Below, one piece after another: positions 9,993-21,178 of a stretch of DNA of 64,000 nucleotides. Both the position numbers and the translations under genes were made by a program. Positions within the stretch are counted from its first letter, which is position 1. Each line of letters opens with the position of its first letter. Under the pieces are notes generated by a model. The model saw only the letters and a program-made list of their open reading frames with translations, made no database searches and was not told where the DNA came from. This DNA is from Cyclaneusma minus (lineage: Eukaryota; Ascomycota; Leotiomycetes; Marthamycetales; Marthamycetaceae): NCBI GenBank assembly GCA_037179335.1, contig JAKZHN010000005.1:124001-188000 (forward strand). The letters run 5' to 3'.

Positions 9993-12900
9993 ATGGATGC
10001 GGACTGGGACGAGGTGAGTTGCCAGCTTTCCTGTCTTCCATCGCGCAAATCACCAAGTGCGCTCAAAAAGCGTCTGGCCCGCGTCCACACTCGAACTTGC
10101 AAGCCTTGGACTCGAGACTCGTACTTCTGGATGCGCGCACCTTCTTGTGATGTTCAATCCCACCCTCCGATTTATTTCTGCACGCAAACCCACTGAACTA
10201 CGTTTTGTTGAATTTCTTCTAATGGAGCGCGATTGGGTGAAGGTTGCGCGGATGGCGCTGCCGCCGCCGGGCATACACGCGGCCACCACGCCTGTGACGG
10301 CAATGGCCTTTGACACCAGCCAAGAACTGTTCTGGGCTGGCAACGAATACGTAAGCTTCTTTACTCTTCCAAACTTTGAACATCATGTTGAGCGTTTCTA
10401 GGGCCGAGTTTCTTCATTCTATGGCACGGAGTTTCAGCGCTACACGTCGTTCAAGGCGCACCCGTCTGGTCATGGCCCAGTCATTCAGCTCTTGTTTCAT
10501 GACAAGGGTGTCATTGCCCTGGGACCTACGGGAGTCCATATGGCAAAGAGGACTGGGCCGCCTATTTGGCATATCACGTATGTTTGTATCAACAATGAAA
10601 AGTGGCGCTGAATGCTGATGGGTGGATAGACATGAGGGGATGACAGATCTGAAATGCATGAGTTTCACTTCTAAGGGAACAAATGAAATTCTGGTTGCGG
10701 GCTGGCAAGATGCCATGTTTGTAATCGACGTCATGAAAGGCGAAATAACAAAACAGGTAGGTTGAACATTCAAGTGATTTAGCCCAAGGCTGACGATATT
10801 CAGATCCCCGCAACCGAGCACTACGCACTGATGAAGCGGAGTCGGTACATCTGCGCTGCAACAAGAACCGGAGCAGTCCACATTCTGGACTCGATGACTT
10901 TCAAAGTCGTCAAGACCTGGAATGCTCACCAAGCCGTAATCAATGACATGGATGCGCAGCACGACTTCATAGTCACCTGCGGATACTCGTTACGGTCACA
11001 GCAGAATTCTTACATGCTTGACCCCCTAGTGAACGTCTTCGATCTGAAGAACATGGTCTCCTTACCTCCTATTCCGTTTCCGGCCGGAGCAGCATATGTG
11101 AGGATGCATCCACGCATGTCCACTACATGCATCATCGTTTCTCAGATTGGGCAGATGCATCTGGTGGACCTGATGAATGTGAACACCAGCAATGTTCGCC
11201 AGGCCAATGTTCTGAGCTATCTCACTATATTTGAGATGGCACCTTCAGGCGAAGCTATGGCGTTGGCTGATGCGGACTTCAACATTCATCTTTGGGGCTC
11301 ACCCACGCGTTGCCGCTTTGCGGAACTCAGTATGAACCCCGAATTTGCCGATCATGAAGAAACCCATCCTCAACTGGACTGGGAAACGTAGGTTCATCCT
11401 ATGATCAGCGGTCAGGGAGAGAATCAGCTAACAGTATTCAGTAGCCCTTTGAACAGCATTGGACTGCCATACTACCGCGAAGTCCTTCTTTCAGCATGGC
11501 CCAGCAACATGGTATCCGAGGTCGGTGCACCACCCATCAAACTGGATCCGCAGGTCTTGGCAACTATGAAAAACACTGAGTGGGGTGGCTATGGACGGAA
11601 TCCTCGGACGACTCGTAGGAACCAAGCAATCAACACCCGGAAGGAAGGAAAGTCCTCCGCAGCTATCAAGACGCCTAAGTTTCTTAGCGAGAAGGCTCGA
11701 GAAGCTTCTTCTAATGGCATTTCGACCGAGCGGAGAGTTAGCGATGTCGCTGATGCGCTTGGTGTTGCGGAGCTGCAGAGCTTGAAAGCTGAGGTTCCGG
11801 CTATGTATCGGAATGTGGAGATCAAATACAGCAAGTTTGGGGTTGATGACTTCGACTTTGGGTATGTTGGACTAAGCTCCACGAGCTCGGAGAGCAGCAC
11901 TGACAGAATCTAGGTTTTACAACAAGACGACCTATTCTGGTCTGGAGATTCACATCTCGAACTCCTACGCGAACCCGCTCCTGCAAGTCATGCATTTCAC
12001 ACCGCTGATCCGGAACGCTGCATTGCAGCATGCAGCTTCCTCGTGCATCAGCGATTCATGCATGCTCTGTGAGCTTGGCTTCTTGTTTGACATGCTTGAG
12101 AAGGCTGAGGGCTCTATTTGCCAGGCTACTAACTTACTCAAGACTCTCAGCAACCATCCCCAAGCCGGGGCACTTGGTCTGCTAGAAGAAGAGGTCCATG
12201 GAAGCAGCACGCCACTCACGACTATGTTGCAAGCTCTGAATCGTTTCTTCTTGGAGAGAATGACGCAGGACTACAAGAGCATACCTCCTCATTCGACCGC
12301 ATTCGATCATATTCTTGCGACTGGCGCCACGACCACTATCAGGTGTATGAACTGCAGAAGCGAGCATACAAGGCCGGGCACTACTTTCACCAATGACCTG
12401 CTCTATACCTTCCAGAAACCGTCACCTCGGGGTGCTCGAAAAATCACTTTCTCTCAGGTACTGAAGCAGAGTATTGAGAAAGAAACTACTAGCAGAGGTT
12501 GGTGCAGTCGATGCCAACGCTATCAATCGCTGGCTACCAGAAAGGCCATCCATAGCGTGCCATCTGTCCTGATGCTCAACGCTGCAATTGCCGGTCCTGA
12601 ATCTAAGCAGTTGTGGGGCACGCCTGGATGGCTGCCAGACGAGATTGGCATTATTATTGACCAAGGACAATTTTTCTGCTATGAGGGCGAGGATTTGAAA
12701 GTGCATCTGCAGAGAGGAGTGCATAATATTACTGTGTACTCCCTAGTCGGGATGGCAGCGGATATTGATAGTGGTCAGAACCAGAAGACGCATCTGGTAT
12801 CTCTGGTCAATGGTAAGCAGACCCGTGACACATACAATTCGCAATTCCTAACTCTTCTATAGTTGCCCATTCGCAGCCCACAGCCCCAGCAGAGCCTCAA

Positions 12901-13953
12901 TGGCACCTATTCAACGACTTCCTAGTCCGACCCATCAAGAAAGAAGAAGCACTAACCTTCAACACCACCTGGAAACTACCCTCCGTCATCTGCTACCAGG
13001 TCAGAACCGCCAATAACCACATCGATAACTCGTGGAAAGACAACCTCGACACCTCCCTCCTGTATCTCGACCACAACACTAATCCCGGTCCCAAAACCTA
13101 CTGTGCCCTCGACCCTATCTACGAAGCGCCCAACAAAGACACTCTTGTGGCGCTCGACACCGAATTCGTGTCCATCCGCCAGCCTGAAATTGAGATCAAT
13201 TCTGATGGCCTGCGCTCCACCATCCGCCCTATTGTTTATGCGCTCGCTAGGGTTTCCGTCTTGCGTGGTGGCGGAGATGCGGCCGGTGTGCCGTTTATCG
13301 ACGACTACATTTCTACGCGCGAGCCCGTCGTCGACTACCTAACCTCCTATTCCGGCATCCATGCCGGCGATCTCGACCCCCGCACCTCACGCCACAACCT
13401 CCTCCCCCTCAAACACGTCTACAAAAAACTCTGGCTGCTTCTCAACAGCGGCGTAACCTTCCTGGGCCACGGCCTCAAGCAAGATTTCCGCGTCATCAAC
13501 ATCTACGTCCCGCGCTCCCAAGTCATCGACACAATCGAATACTTCTTCATCAAAGAACGACTACGTAAACTGTCGTTGAAGTTCCTAGCGTGGTGTTGTC
13601 TGGGTGAGGAAATTCAGACGGGGATGCATGATAGTATTGAGGATGCGAGGACGGCGTTGAGGCTTTGGAGGTGTTGGGAAGAGAGGACGGGGGGGAAGGA
13701 TGTGGAGGGTGAGGAGGTGGAGGAGTGGCTGGAGGGCATTTATCGGAAAGGACGGGAGGTGGGGTTCAAGCCGCCTAATGCGCATGGACTGCCTGGGCAG
13801 GGGGGGAGTAGGGGCTTGGAAGATAGCAGGGTTGGTACGCCGGCGCCGCAGGGGGCGGAGACGGGGACGAGTACTCCGGCGTTGGGGACGCCTGCTAAGA
13901 GTGGGGGCGGGATGCTTGGTATTGGCGGGTTCGGAGGGAGTCCTCTGAGGTAG
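9993..13953 (+). CDS. PAN2: PAN2, catalytic subunit of the PAN2-PAN3 deadenylase
   Basis: Eight exons: 9993-10013, 10243-10350, 10402-10577, 10630-10756, 10804-11387, 11442-11861, 11914-12812 and 12863-13953; 1141 aa, normal for fungal Pan2. The first exon codes only seven residues (MDADWDE), a split that keeps frame into VARMALPPPG. The N-terminal third is a WD40-like propeller. Next come a linker that binds Pan3 and an inactive ubiquitin-hydrolase-like domain with Cys pairs (RCMNC, CSRC). The C-terminal DEDDh exonuclease starts near residue 870. Its residues are visible: ALDTEF (Asp, Glu), the Asp of GHGLKQDF, and His and Asp of HDSIED. Pan2 trims poly(A) tails of mRNA in the cytoplasm. The Gly/Pro/Thr-rich tail after about residue 1070 is typical of the family. 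Confidence 0.96.
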
Positions 13954-15059
13954 ATGCGCACGGTCCATGGAGCGGAGGTAGAAAGGAAGAGACGTTGATT
14001 CCGAATTTGCTTGCTTTCGGAGACTGCTATCCTACGGTGATTGTCGTGAGCCCGATGCATACTGCAAGGGCTGACAGTTCGATGGGTGGGAGCCGAACAT
14101 TGCTAGCTGGTATCGCAGTGATAGAAAGCGAATAAAATGCGCGAGTTCTTGCAAATAGGGGTGAAGGTCTGGCACTGACTGCTGTTTGTCGTGTGCCCTG
14201 CCAATATGTGAATTGTGCGACGTTGCTACAGCGGGACGAAACGATCTGCAGCTCTTTTCCGACACCGACTTGTGGTAGTGGTCAGAACGTACGTGAGTAC
14301 TTTTGTTTTGTTCTTGGAAATGTCCTGATCCTTACCTAGGGTAATGCTCCATTGCTGGGAATAAATGGAAATTGGAATATCCCTGGAATTCCTTATCACT
14401 GGGAATACTCCTCGCTCTTGGCTGGGTTGAGGCTTTTTGTCTTTTTGTCAAACTACTGTAAGAACTTTGATATAGGGTTGACGGACATTAGTCGTACTCG
14501 TGGTAAAAGTGCGAGTGAAGTTGAGACTTGAGTCCCGTACCTCTGTATTTACTAGCTCTCAAGACACAATTTCTCGGGACCTTGGATGCTACTTGATGGA
14601 TGATAGCAATCGTGAGGCTTTCAAGGCTTTCAAGGCTCTCTGGATTGATCTTTTGCGAATACTTGGCCCTTGGGGGTTTTGTGGTAGGGGTGGTAATGGC
14701 CAATGGGTCGAGCTATGGGATGGGCTGGGTTGGTCCGTGGGGTCAGTCGGGCTGGCTTACCAGAGCGAGGTGGAGTGCAAGAACTCTGGTCCAAAGGCAC
14801 AACCGCGACTGGACCGGCAGCTCGGGAGTCTCAGATTCGGTGTCCGAATTTGACCGAGGAAGTTTGGATTTTGGGGGCGTTGGTTCACGACAGCGAGGTT
14901 GCGAGCACGGGCAGGTTGTTTGATCCCCAGTAATAGCGTTGTTGTGTATTTAAATTTACGGAGGACGGTGGCACGGCCCAGGACCTGATATGGTTAGACA
15001 CTAGACTAAGCTAGTAGATTCTCGTCTGGAAAATAGTATTGTTGTTTAGCGCTTTGGCT
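13954..15059. other. PAN2 3' region and gene-free stretch
   Basis: An AATAAA near 14131 could serve PAN2. The segment 14355-14410 carries TGGGAATA and GGAATATCCC words like the interior of MITE family 1 and may be a worn fragment. Open frames at 14500-14930 encode Gly/Trp-rich peptides with no motif, and I do not call a gene. Confidence 0.45.
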
Positions 15060-15145
15060 TGGGAGTATTGCTGCGGCAAGACCGACTCTAGTTAAGCGAA
15101 TTCAAGCTAGAAGGTCGCTGGTTCGATTCTCGGCCATCCATCAAA
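15060..15145 (+). pseudogene. tRNA-like relic with B-box
   Basis: GGTTCGATTCTCGG at about 15118-15133 is a good B-box, and GACCGACTCTAGTTAAGCG upstream resembles the A-box region of Ser/Leu tRNAs. The T-stem is imperfect and no 5' strand pairs with the putative acceptor 3' strand, so this is not an intact tRNA. It may be a tRNA pseudogene or the head of a SINE beside the repeat island. Confidence 0.3.
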
Positions 15146-15174
15146 CTTCTAAGAATACTAGTCAAGGCTAGCTA

Positions 15175-15612
15175 CAGTGGGGGGGGAAAAGTCTCCGTAC
15201 AGCTGGATGATTGGTGTCATTTTAAGCGATTTCTCCACCTAGAAACTTAGCGCGTAGCATGTAAATAATGATTTTTAAGCCCAAATTTTTATATAGTTAT
15301 GGAATAGCTTTTTTATTTCCCTGACCTCAATTCAATTAAGAATCTCTGGGCCTTGCTAAAAACAGCCATTTATAAGGCAAATCCATGGCTAAAAACTGTC
15401 TCCAATACAGAACCAACTCTCCAAAGTCTTATTATTTAAGTTGCCAAGCAGAAATAAGAAACAGTTTTAGAGCAATATGCGAGCAATTGAGCTTTATAAT
15501 ACAGCATAGGTGTTAGAGAGTCATTAAAGCCAATGGCTGGTATACCAAATACTAGAATAGCTTCAAATAACACCAATTATCCAGCTGTACGGAGACTTTT
15601 TTCCCCTTACTG
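15175..15612. mobile_element. MITE family 2, about 438 bp
   Basis: Terminal inverted repeats of about 43 bp: the left begins CAGTGGGGGGGGAAAAGTCT and continues through GTACAGCTGGATGATTGGTGT. The right is the inverted copy ending TTTTTTCCCCTTACTG. TA lies on each outer side (15173-15174 and 15613-15614). The AT-rich interior has no coding frame. The terminal CAGTGGG-GGAAAA-AGTCT is shared with family 1, which suggests mobilisation by related Tc1/mariner-type transposases. Confidence 0.75.
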
Positions 15613-15852
15613 TAGCATTCTGCTTCCTTTTTCAAACATCAAAGATTAATCAAGCAGCTTAAAAAAGTGCTATGAATGTGGAGACTAGCCCAGAAGATGT
15701 TAGCCATGGCTGGGAGTCGAGGAGATATCGACTATTCCTATTTGATTAGAAGCATGTGGAAATAGCTGGCTTGCTGCCTTTGAAGACTACTAGGCTCCTT
15801 TCTTTGTGGAGCCTAGCTCTTTGTAGCTAGAGCTGTGAGAAGTGCTCTTTTT

Positions 15853-16371
15853 GTAGCGTTTTACTCGCCTAATATTTTAGTGGCCACTGCAATGTTGTAG
15901 TGGCCATTAAAACGTTTTAGTGGCCACTACACCGATATGGTGGTTAAATCAATTTAGTGGTAATTAAAATGGTGCTTTAAGCTATTGTTTTTAAAACTTG
16001 ATAAAAATGTAATTTTAATGTAAAACAAGTCCTAATTTATAATATATAATATATAATTAAATTGTAGATGATAATTTGAAGTCGCTGGCGCCAAGCATGG
16101 GAATAGCTTTATCTTCTAATATTAAGGTGATAGCACCAAACTAAGGCCCTAGAAACGGCCCGCCTCGGCCCGCAGCAATTGGCCAATTAACGAAAAGCTG
16201 GAAGGTTTAAAAATCCGAAGTCATTTTTTTTATATATATTATGGTTCGTCGTCATTTTATTCGCCATTAAATTAATTTAACCACCATATCGGTGTAGTGG
16301 CCACTAAAACGTTTTCATGGCCACTACCACGTTGTAGTGGCCACTACCATTTTAGGCGACTAAAACGCTAC
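15853..16371. mobile_element. Long inverted-repeat element (MITE-like, ~519 bp)
   Basis: Both ends carry about 118-bp inverted repeats, GTAGCGTTTTA outward. Each arm contains several copies of TAGTGGCCACT spaced by AACGTTTTAG and CACCGATATGGTGGTTAAAT. The middle is AT-rich, contains TATATAATATATAATTA, and has no open frame. I could not find a clear target-site duplication. The palindromic word AGTGGCCACT within each arm means each arm can also fold on itself. Confidence 0.75.
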
Positions 16372-16434
16372 ATTTCCCAAACAGAGAGCCTCCTTCAGTC
16401 ACCAATGCATACAGTTTACACCAAAGCGGTTTAA

Positions 16435-16617
16435 TATTGGGCATGGCGCTTAGCCCAGCCTTTTATCCCGATTAGGCTTGTTGAATATATCGATGGCAGA
16501 AGCTTCAAATACCCTGCCAGGCAGCTAGGTGCAATATCTTTTATTGCTGACAAGGCTAGCGCCTATAGACTAGCTTCAGCAGCTGAACGGGCAATTGCAG
16601 CTGCTTGGCACCGCTAA
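16435..16617 (+). pseudogene. Coding relic of unknown origin
   Basis: An open stretch without a start codon reads YWAWRLAQPF, then RLVEYIDGRSFKYPARQLGA and a helical Ala-rich end (ASAAERAIAAAWHR) before a stop at 16615-16617. A further in-frame piece (YNVIDPTYADPAVPG) follows the stop. The composition looks like decayed protein-coding DNA, possibly from a transposon between the inverted-repeat element and the LTR. I do not recognise the family. Confidence 0.35.
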
Positions 16618-16850
16618 TACAACGTTATCGATCCCACTTATGCTGATCCTGCAGTGCCTGGCTGATATTTGAGCGCGTGCTATTGACTCAAAAGTGTCTG
16701 TCCGTCTTGAATTGTTAGTCACTACAGCCAGGCATATAGGTCGCTAGAAGCCTATTTATTCCTTTGTCGAAGACTTTCAGCTTTCCAGAAGCTAGTTATT
16801 GTTCAGAAAATTTGGTGATGGATTTGTCGGAACCACTACAAGCTCAAGGG

Positions 16851-17038
16851 TGTTGTGGACTGCTATCGGTCCGCACCACCCCCTAGCTCCCTAACCCTGT
16901 AATTACCCCTGAAGGAAGGAGGGCATATAGCTCTTCGAGCTCTTTATCCCCCTTCCTCGTTCAAGAATAAATAAATCGTTACTACTGTCTTGTTGAGTGT
17001 ACAGTCTATCGTTACTATTTACCACAGTAAATCCAACA
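16851..17038 (+). mobile_element. Candidate solo LTR (Ty1/copia-like size)
   Basis: The 188-bp stretch begins TGTTGTGGA and ends TCCAACA, matching the TG...CA rule with short inverted ends. Inside are a TATA-like GGCATATAGC, a palindromic AGCTCTTCGAGCTCTT and AATAAATAAA, as expected of promoter and polyadenylation signals in a small LTR. No internal retroelement region follows, and the 5-bp flanks do not match, so this is a solo or old LTR by inference. Confidence 0.5.
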
Positions 17039-17169
17039 GGATCCATCAAGTTCATATTCTGATAATTGTCCTAAACACCTAGCATAACTAGAAGTCTAGA
17101 AGTCGAAAATGAAGATGATTGGGTGAAAGTCCAAGGGTACCAGTCACTGCTACCCAGCGCCAATTCTTC

Positions 17170-20010
17170 CTAGAGACTCAAAATATTCCTCTCTCCCGAG
17201 CTTTGGACACTGGAGCAATATCTTCCCGATTCGCTGAAACTGAAAGGAGCTTGGTCCCAACCCATCTCCAAAAGCATATGGCTTGGATCTTTGCAATGGA
17301 TTCCCTTGTCATAACAGGAAATGCAGATATCGTAATTTCCAGAAAAGCAGATATTGCAGTGGAAAAAGGTATGCCCAGGCATAATTACTGCTTGGCAATA
17401 ATCGCAAGCCAACCACTTCGCATCACCATACATTTGACCAATCGAAGATGCATCTGGTGACACTACCTCTGAGCTCTCTGTTGCAAGATCTACAACATCC
17501 GCGTCAAGAGGAAACATGCTTAGAAGTTTCCACGCCGGAGGCCGGCGAAGGGGGTCCTCGGCTCGGGCGGCATCCACAATATCTCGATAATATCGTGGAA
17601 CACTTTCGGAAAGCGGCGGAAGAGTAGTCGGATTGATGTGGGAATCATCGCAAGTTTGCTGTGGATTACACCTTTCCCTCGTGCACACAGGGCTGCGGTT
17701 TCCAGTGGTGGAAAAGCCCTCGGCTATATGCCAAAGAGTCAATCCCAACCAGAAAATATCGGCTTTAGGCGTGATATTGGGACAGTCTATCGCACTCATG
17801 GACGAAGGCATCTTTTCGCAATAGCGGAACTCGGGTGGGTAATAGTTCGGGTCTTTGGAACCTGCGACGAATTTCTTTCTGAAATCTGTGGCTCGCACGC
17901 GACTGGTCCCATCGACATCGATCACCTCGAACGAATTGCGTATGCTTGAACCGACAACGAGACTCTTGGAATGTGCTTGACGATATCCATCAATAAGCTC
18001 CCAGGCCAATTTCTCACGGCGGGACCAGGGAACTAGTCGACCCAGCCGTAGCATTGCTCCCAAGTTGACAAATCCTGTCCGACTCCGTTCAACAAGGAAG
18101 CCCTTGAGGTGCTTTCGAGAGGCGTCCAGGGAAATAGCCACTAATCTAGGAAAACCGGACACACCCTGCATACACTGAAGGACTTGGATAGTGTGGAGCT
18201 CATCAGGACCTGGTAGCGCTTCTCTGATATTTCTTTCAACAACTAGTTTTCCCTCAAAAAAGCTTAGATAGGCGCGCGCAGATGCCGTCGCCACTTGTAT
18301 AATTTGGCTCTCGAAGGCTATCGAGCAGCCTAGGTCTTCGAGGAAGGAGATAATCTCGTACGGGTCAGAATGCCCGGTAAACGAATCACAAGTATAGGAA
18401 TGTGTACTGGTTCTGCCGATTTGTAAAACTGACAGCGGATGATAAGGATCTTGATTTGTCAAGGATAATTGGATATGTAAATCGTCCTCGAGAGTATCTG
18501 CGTGGAATAGAATTTCCCGAAGCTGCTTGCTGACGGTAACTGGCAGAGACCCTGTGAAGTTCGCGCCGGCAACGTCCGTTCTGAAATCGTGTGTCGGAAG
18601 TTTGGTAACAGGCCAATACGCCGAAGAACAATCCACGTCAACTGTTATACTAAGTCGGTACCATTGTCTTGGAGATTTGCGGTATAGAAGCTGATAGAAA
18701 TTCACCCTGGAGCTGCCCAGAGCGTATTGCTCATACGAGGTGAGGACTTCGAGAAACGTGTTTGGAAGAAGCGAATTCGCAGTATATGTCTCGGGAAAGA
18801 AGTTTGAGGACATCTCGAGCGGACTTGCAGGCTCCGGGGTTCTCATTGACGAATTGGGATGATCGGGTCGAGCATCATCGCCCTGGTCATGGTCTTTATT
18901 GCTGCGACTTGTCCCAACAAAAGAGGCTGAATGAGTGTTAGGCGCATAGAATATTGGGTCTCTGTTCGATGCAGAGTCCAATAAGCGCTGGCTTTCGCTT
19001 AGCCGTGGCAACCACGGAGCGCCGTACTGAAATTGTCCGCGGGAATGTGAAACTGTTGAAGCCAGAAGTTGCTTGAACTGCTCTGAATGGGAAAGCATTG
19101 CCTGCATTGTCTGGGCATTTGATTGCTGCAGCTCTATGAATTGTTGGTTGAGAGTCTGTGCCAGCTGTCGCGATTGGAGGATCTCCCTCAGGGTCTCTTC
19201 GGACTTCGCGTGAGAAGACTGAACACCGGTATGGATCAAGGCCAGAGAAGTTTCGGATTTATTGGCAGATGACTTGATTCCTTGATCTATGAGAGCCAGA
19301 GTCGCTTCAGATTTGCTGGCGGAAGATTTGATCCCCTGATCTATCAGATTCAGGGTCGTCTCAGTTTTGTTGCTGGATATCATGAGGTCTTGATGGATCG
19401 ACGTCAGGGTCGTCTCGCTTTTTTGGTTGGACGTCGTGAGGTCTTGATGGATTGATGTTAAGGTCGCTTTGGATTCGTTGGCAGAGGAGCTATACCTGAA
19501 GTTAGCTTGGAACATGTAAGTTGAATCAGAGTGCGAACAGGAATGCTTACAGAGTTTTGGCACTAAGAGCAGCTAGAATATTCTCTCGGTGTTCCTTCAG
19601 GGAGTCTCGAATACTATAAGCCTTCGTTTTGTATCTCATCCAAGCTCGACGTCGTGCTCGTGATCCATTACTACTTGGCAATAGCTTGGAATTGATCAAG
19701 TGGTTGAGCTCGGTGAGCGTTGACTTGGCTCTCGTAAGGCTAGCGTTAATGGCAGCAGATGACGAAGCCCCGTGCTGATTGTCGATTTCGTTCATGAGCT
19801 CGGAAAGGCGATCCAGTTGCTCCTATGACATTCCAACAGTCAGGAATCTTTTCTGGGGGTATAAGAATGACCAAAGCCTTCAAGTTGACTTACCTGGAGG
19901 CCGTCTAACTCTTTTTGAGCTCGGTAGAAAGTTTTGACATGCTTGATAGCCTCTCTGGCCACTTCGACGACGGTGATAACACTCGCCACTAGCCCAACTA
20001 TATCCGCCAT
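17170..20010 (-). CDS. HeLo-like N-terminal, coiled-coil, pseudokinase and ZZ-finger protein
   Basis: Three exons: 20010-19894, 19822-19551 and 19495-17170; 904 aa. Residues 1-~120 are all-helical and open MADIVGLVASVITVVEVA, like fungal STAND N-terminal HeLo-like domains (PF17111 type). Residues 131-239 are six 18-residue repeats with core SSxxKSExTLxLIxxGI, forming a coiled coil. Residues ~530-760 look like a protein kinase lobe: ELIDGYRQAHSKSL stands where the HRD loop begins and ATDF where DFG should be, then PPEFR and ADIFWLGLTLWHIAEG. The catalytic Asp of HRD is replaced (VVGSSIRNS), the Gly of DFG is lost and no VAIK lysine is evident, so it should be a pseudokinase. Residues ~831-866 are a ZZ zinc finger (CDYC, CNIC, CISC, then two His). 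The arrangement resembles MLKL. A role in regulated cell death or incompatibility is inference. It is divergent from the AAA+ gene. Confidence 0.75.
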
Positions 20011-20202
20011 GATGGTAGTGGGACCGCCTAGTCGGAAGTCAGGAAAAGACTCAAGAATGATTCGAGCAAGAAGCGGAGATCAATCACGAAATATGGGATT
20101 TCGGGGCCTTTATCTGGAGGCTAGCATAACGAGTAACGACAGGGGTTGCAACGATGATCCCTCTCGTCCGTTGCACAACACCGCAGGCCGTTATCATATG
20201 TA

Positions 20203-20417
20203 CAGTGGGTGGAAAAAAGTCTGAATACGGCCTACAATCTCCGAATAATCGCGAATATCCCAAATAACCAGGACTACTCCCAGTAATCAGGAATATGCCA
20301 GGTGCTTTGGAATATGTCAAGTAATTTGGGACATTCCCAGTTATTGGGAATATTCCTAGTTATTTGGAATATTCAGAAACTGTAGACTGTATTATTCAGA
20401 CTTTTCCCCTCCCACTG
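20203..20417 (+). mobile_element. MITE family 1, full copy in a divergent promoter
   Basis: The left end CAGTGGGTGGAAAAAAGTCT follows TA (20201-20202). The right end TTTTCCCCTCCCACTG precedes TA (20418-20419). It is about 215 bp and its interior periodic repeats match 3064-3285 closely. It lies 193 bp upstream of the HeLo/pseudokinase start and 762 bp upstream of the AAA+ start. Confidence 0.8.
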
Positions 20418-20419
20418 TA

Positions 20420-21178
20420 AGGCTGCTTCCAGGTTCTTTGGGGGCCGCCGTGCAGAACCCACGAGTTGGTGGTCCTACAAGTGAAACATCGTGGCACCTC
20501 GACTTCAGGCACACTGGAAAAACAAAACACCACGGGAACTTAAGGAAAACAATAAGCCAAACGAGAACTCCTAAGTCTATCCCGGCTTCAGCAGCCCCCC
20601 ACTTTCGGTCAATCCAAACATGTAAAGTAGGAAGTACTTCTCTTGACTCGACCCCTCACATTGGGGGCCGCAGCTGGGCATTTGGGCGGAGTCTTCGATC
20701 CGATGCTGAATGGTCCAGCCTGCATATAACAGGGCGCCACGATACCACGGTGTGGGAGAAAACAATTGGCCATCATGAAATATCGAGCAAGGCGACAATG
20801 CGACTCTGATTACTGGCTGTAGTATTGCCCAGAAACTTGATCGCATGCCTGCTGCCTGTTGGAAACTGCGGATAGTAGCCTTGGAATAGCGGGATGGAAT
20901 CGAATCAGACTCGAGGCTATCATCAGGCGGCAGCTACAGTCCACTGATGGCCGTTGAAGCCTATGTGACTCACATTTGTCTGTTGCCTCAAAATCGAATC
21001 AAAACCATGAGGCTGGCGGGCTTTGGGGTCGAAAATGTGCCATTCTTCATGATTGAGGCCGTACTCGAGTACTACTTAAGCAGCTCTTTTCCGGTCAGAA
21101 ACTCAACAATCCTTCCACCAAAAACTTCCAAGTCATCTCACATCTATCCATCCAACTATCTTCTACTACTGTTTCACC
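20420..21178. other. Shared upstream region of divergent genes
   Basis: This is the non-repeat part of the intergenic space between the pseudokinase gene and the AAA+ gene. I see no gene with support. The pyrimidine-rich stretch around 21110-21178 (CCATCCAACTATCTTCTACT) is a plausible leader for the AAA+ gene. Confidence 0.4.
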
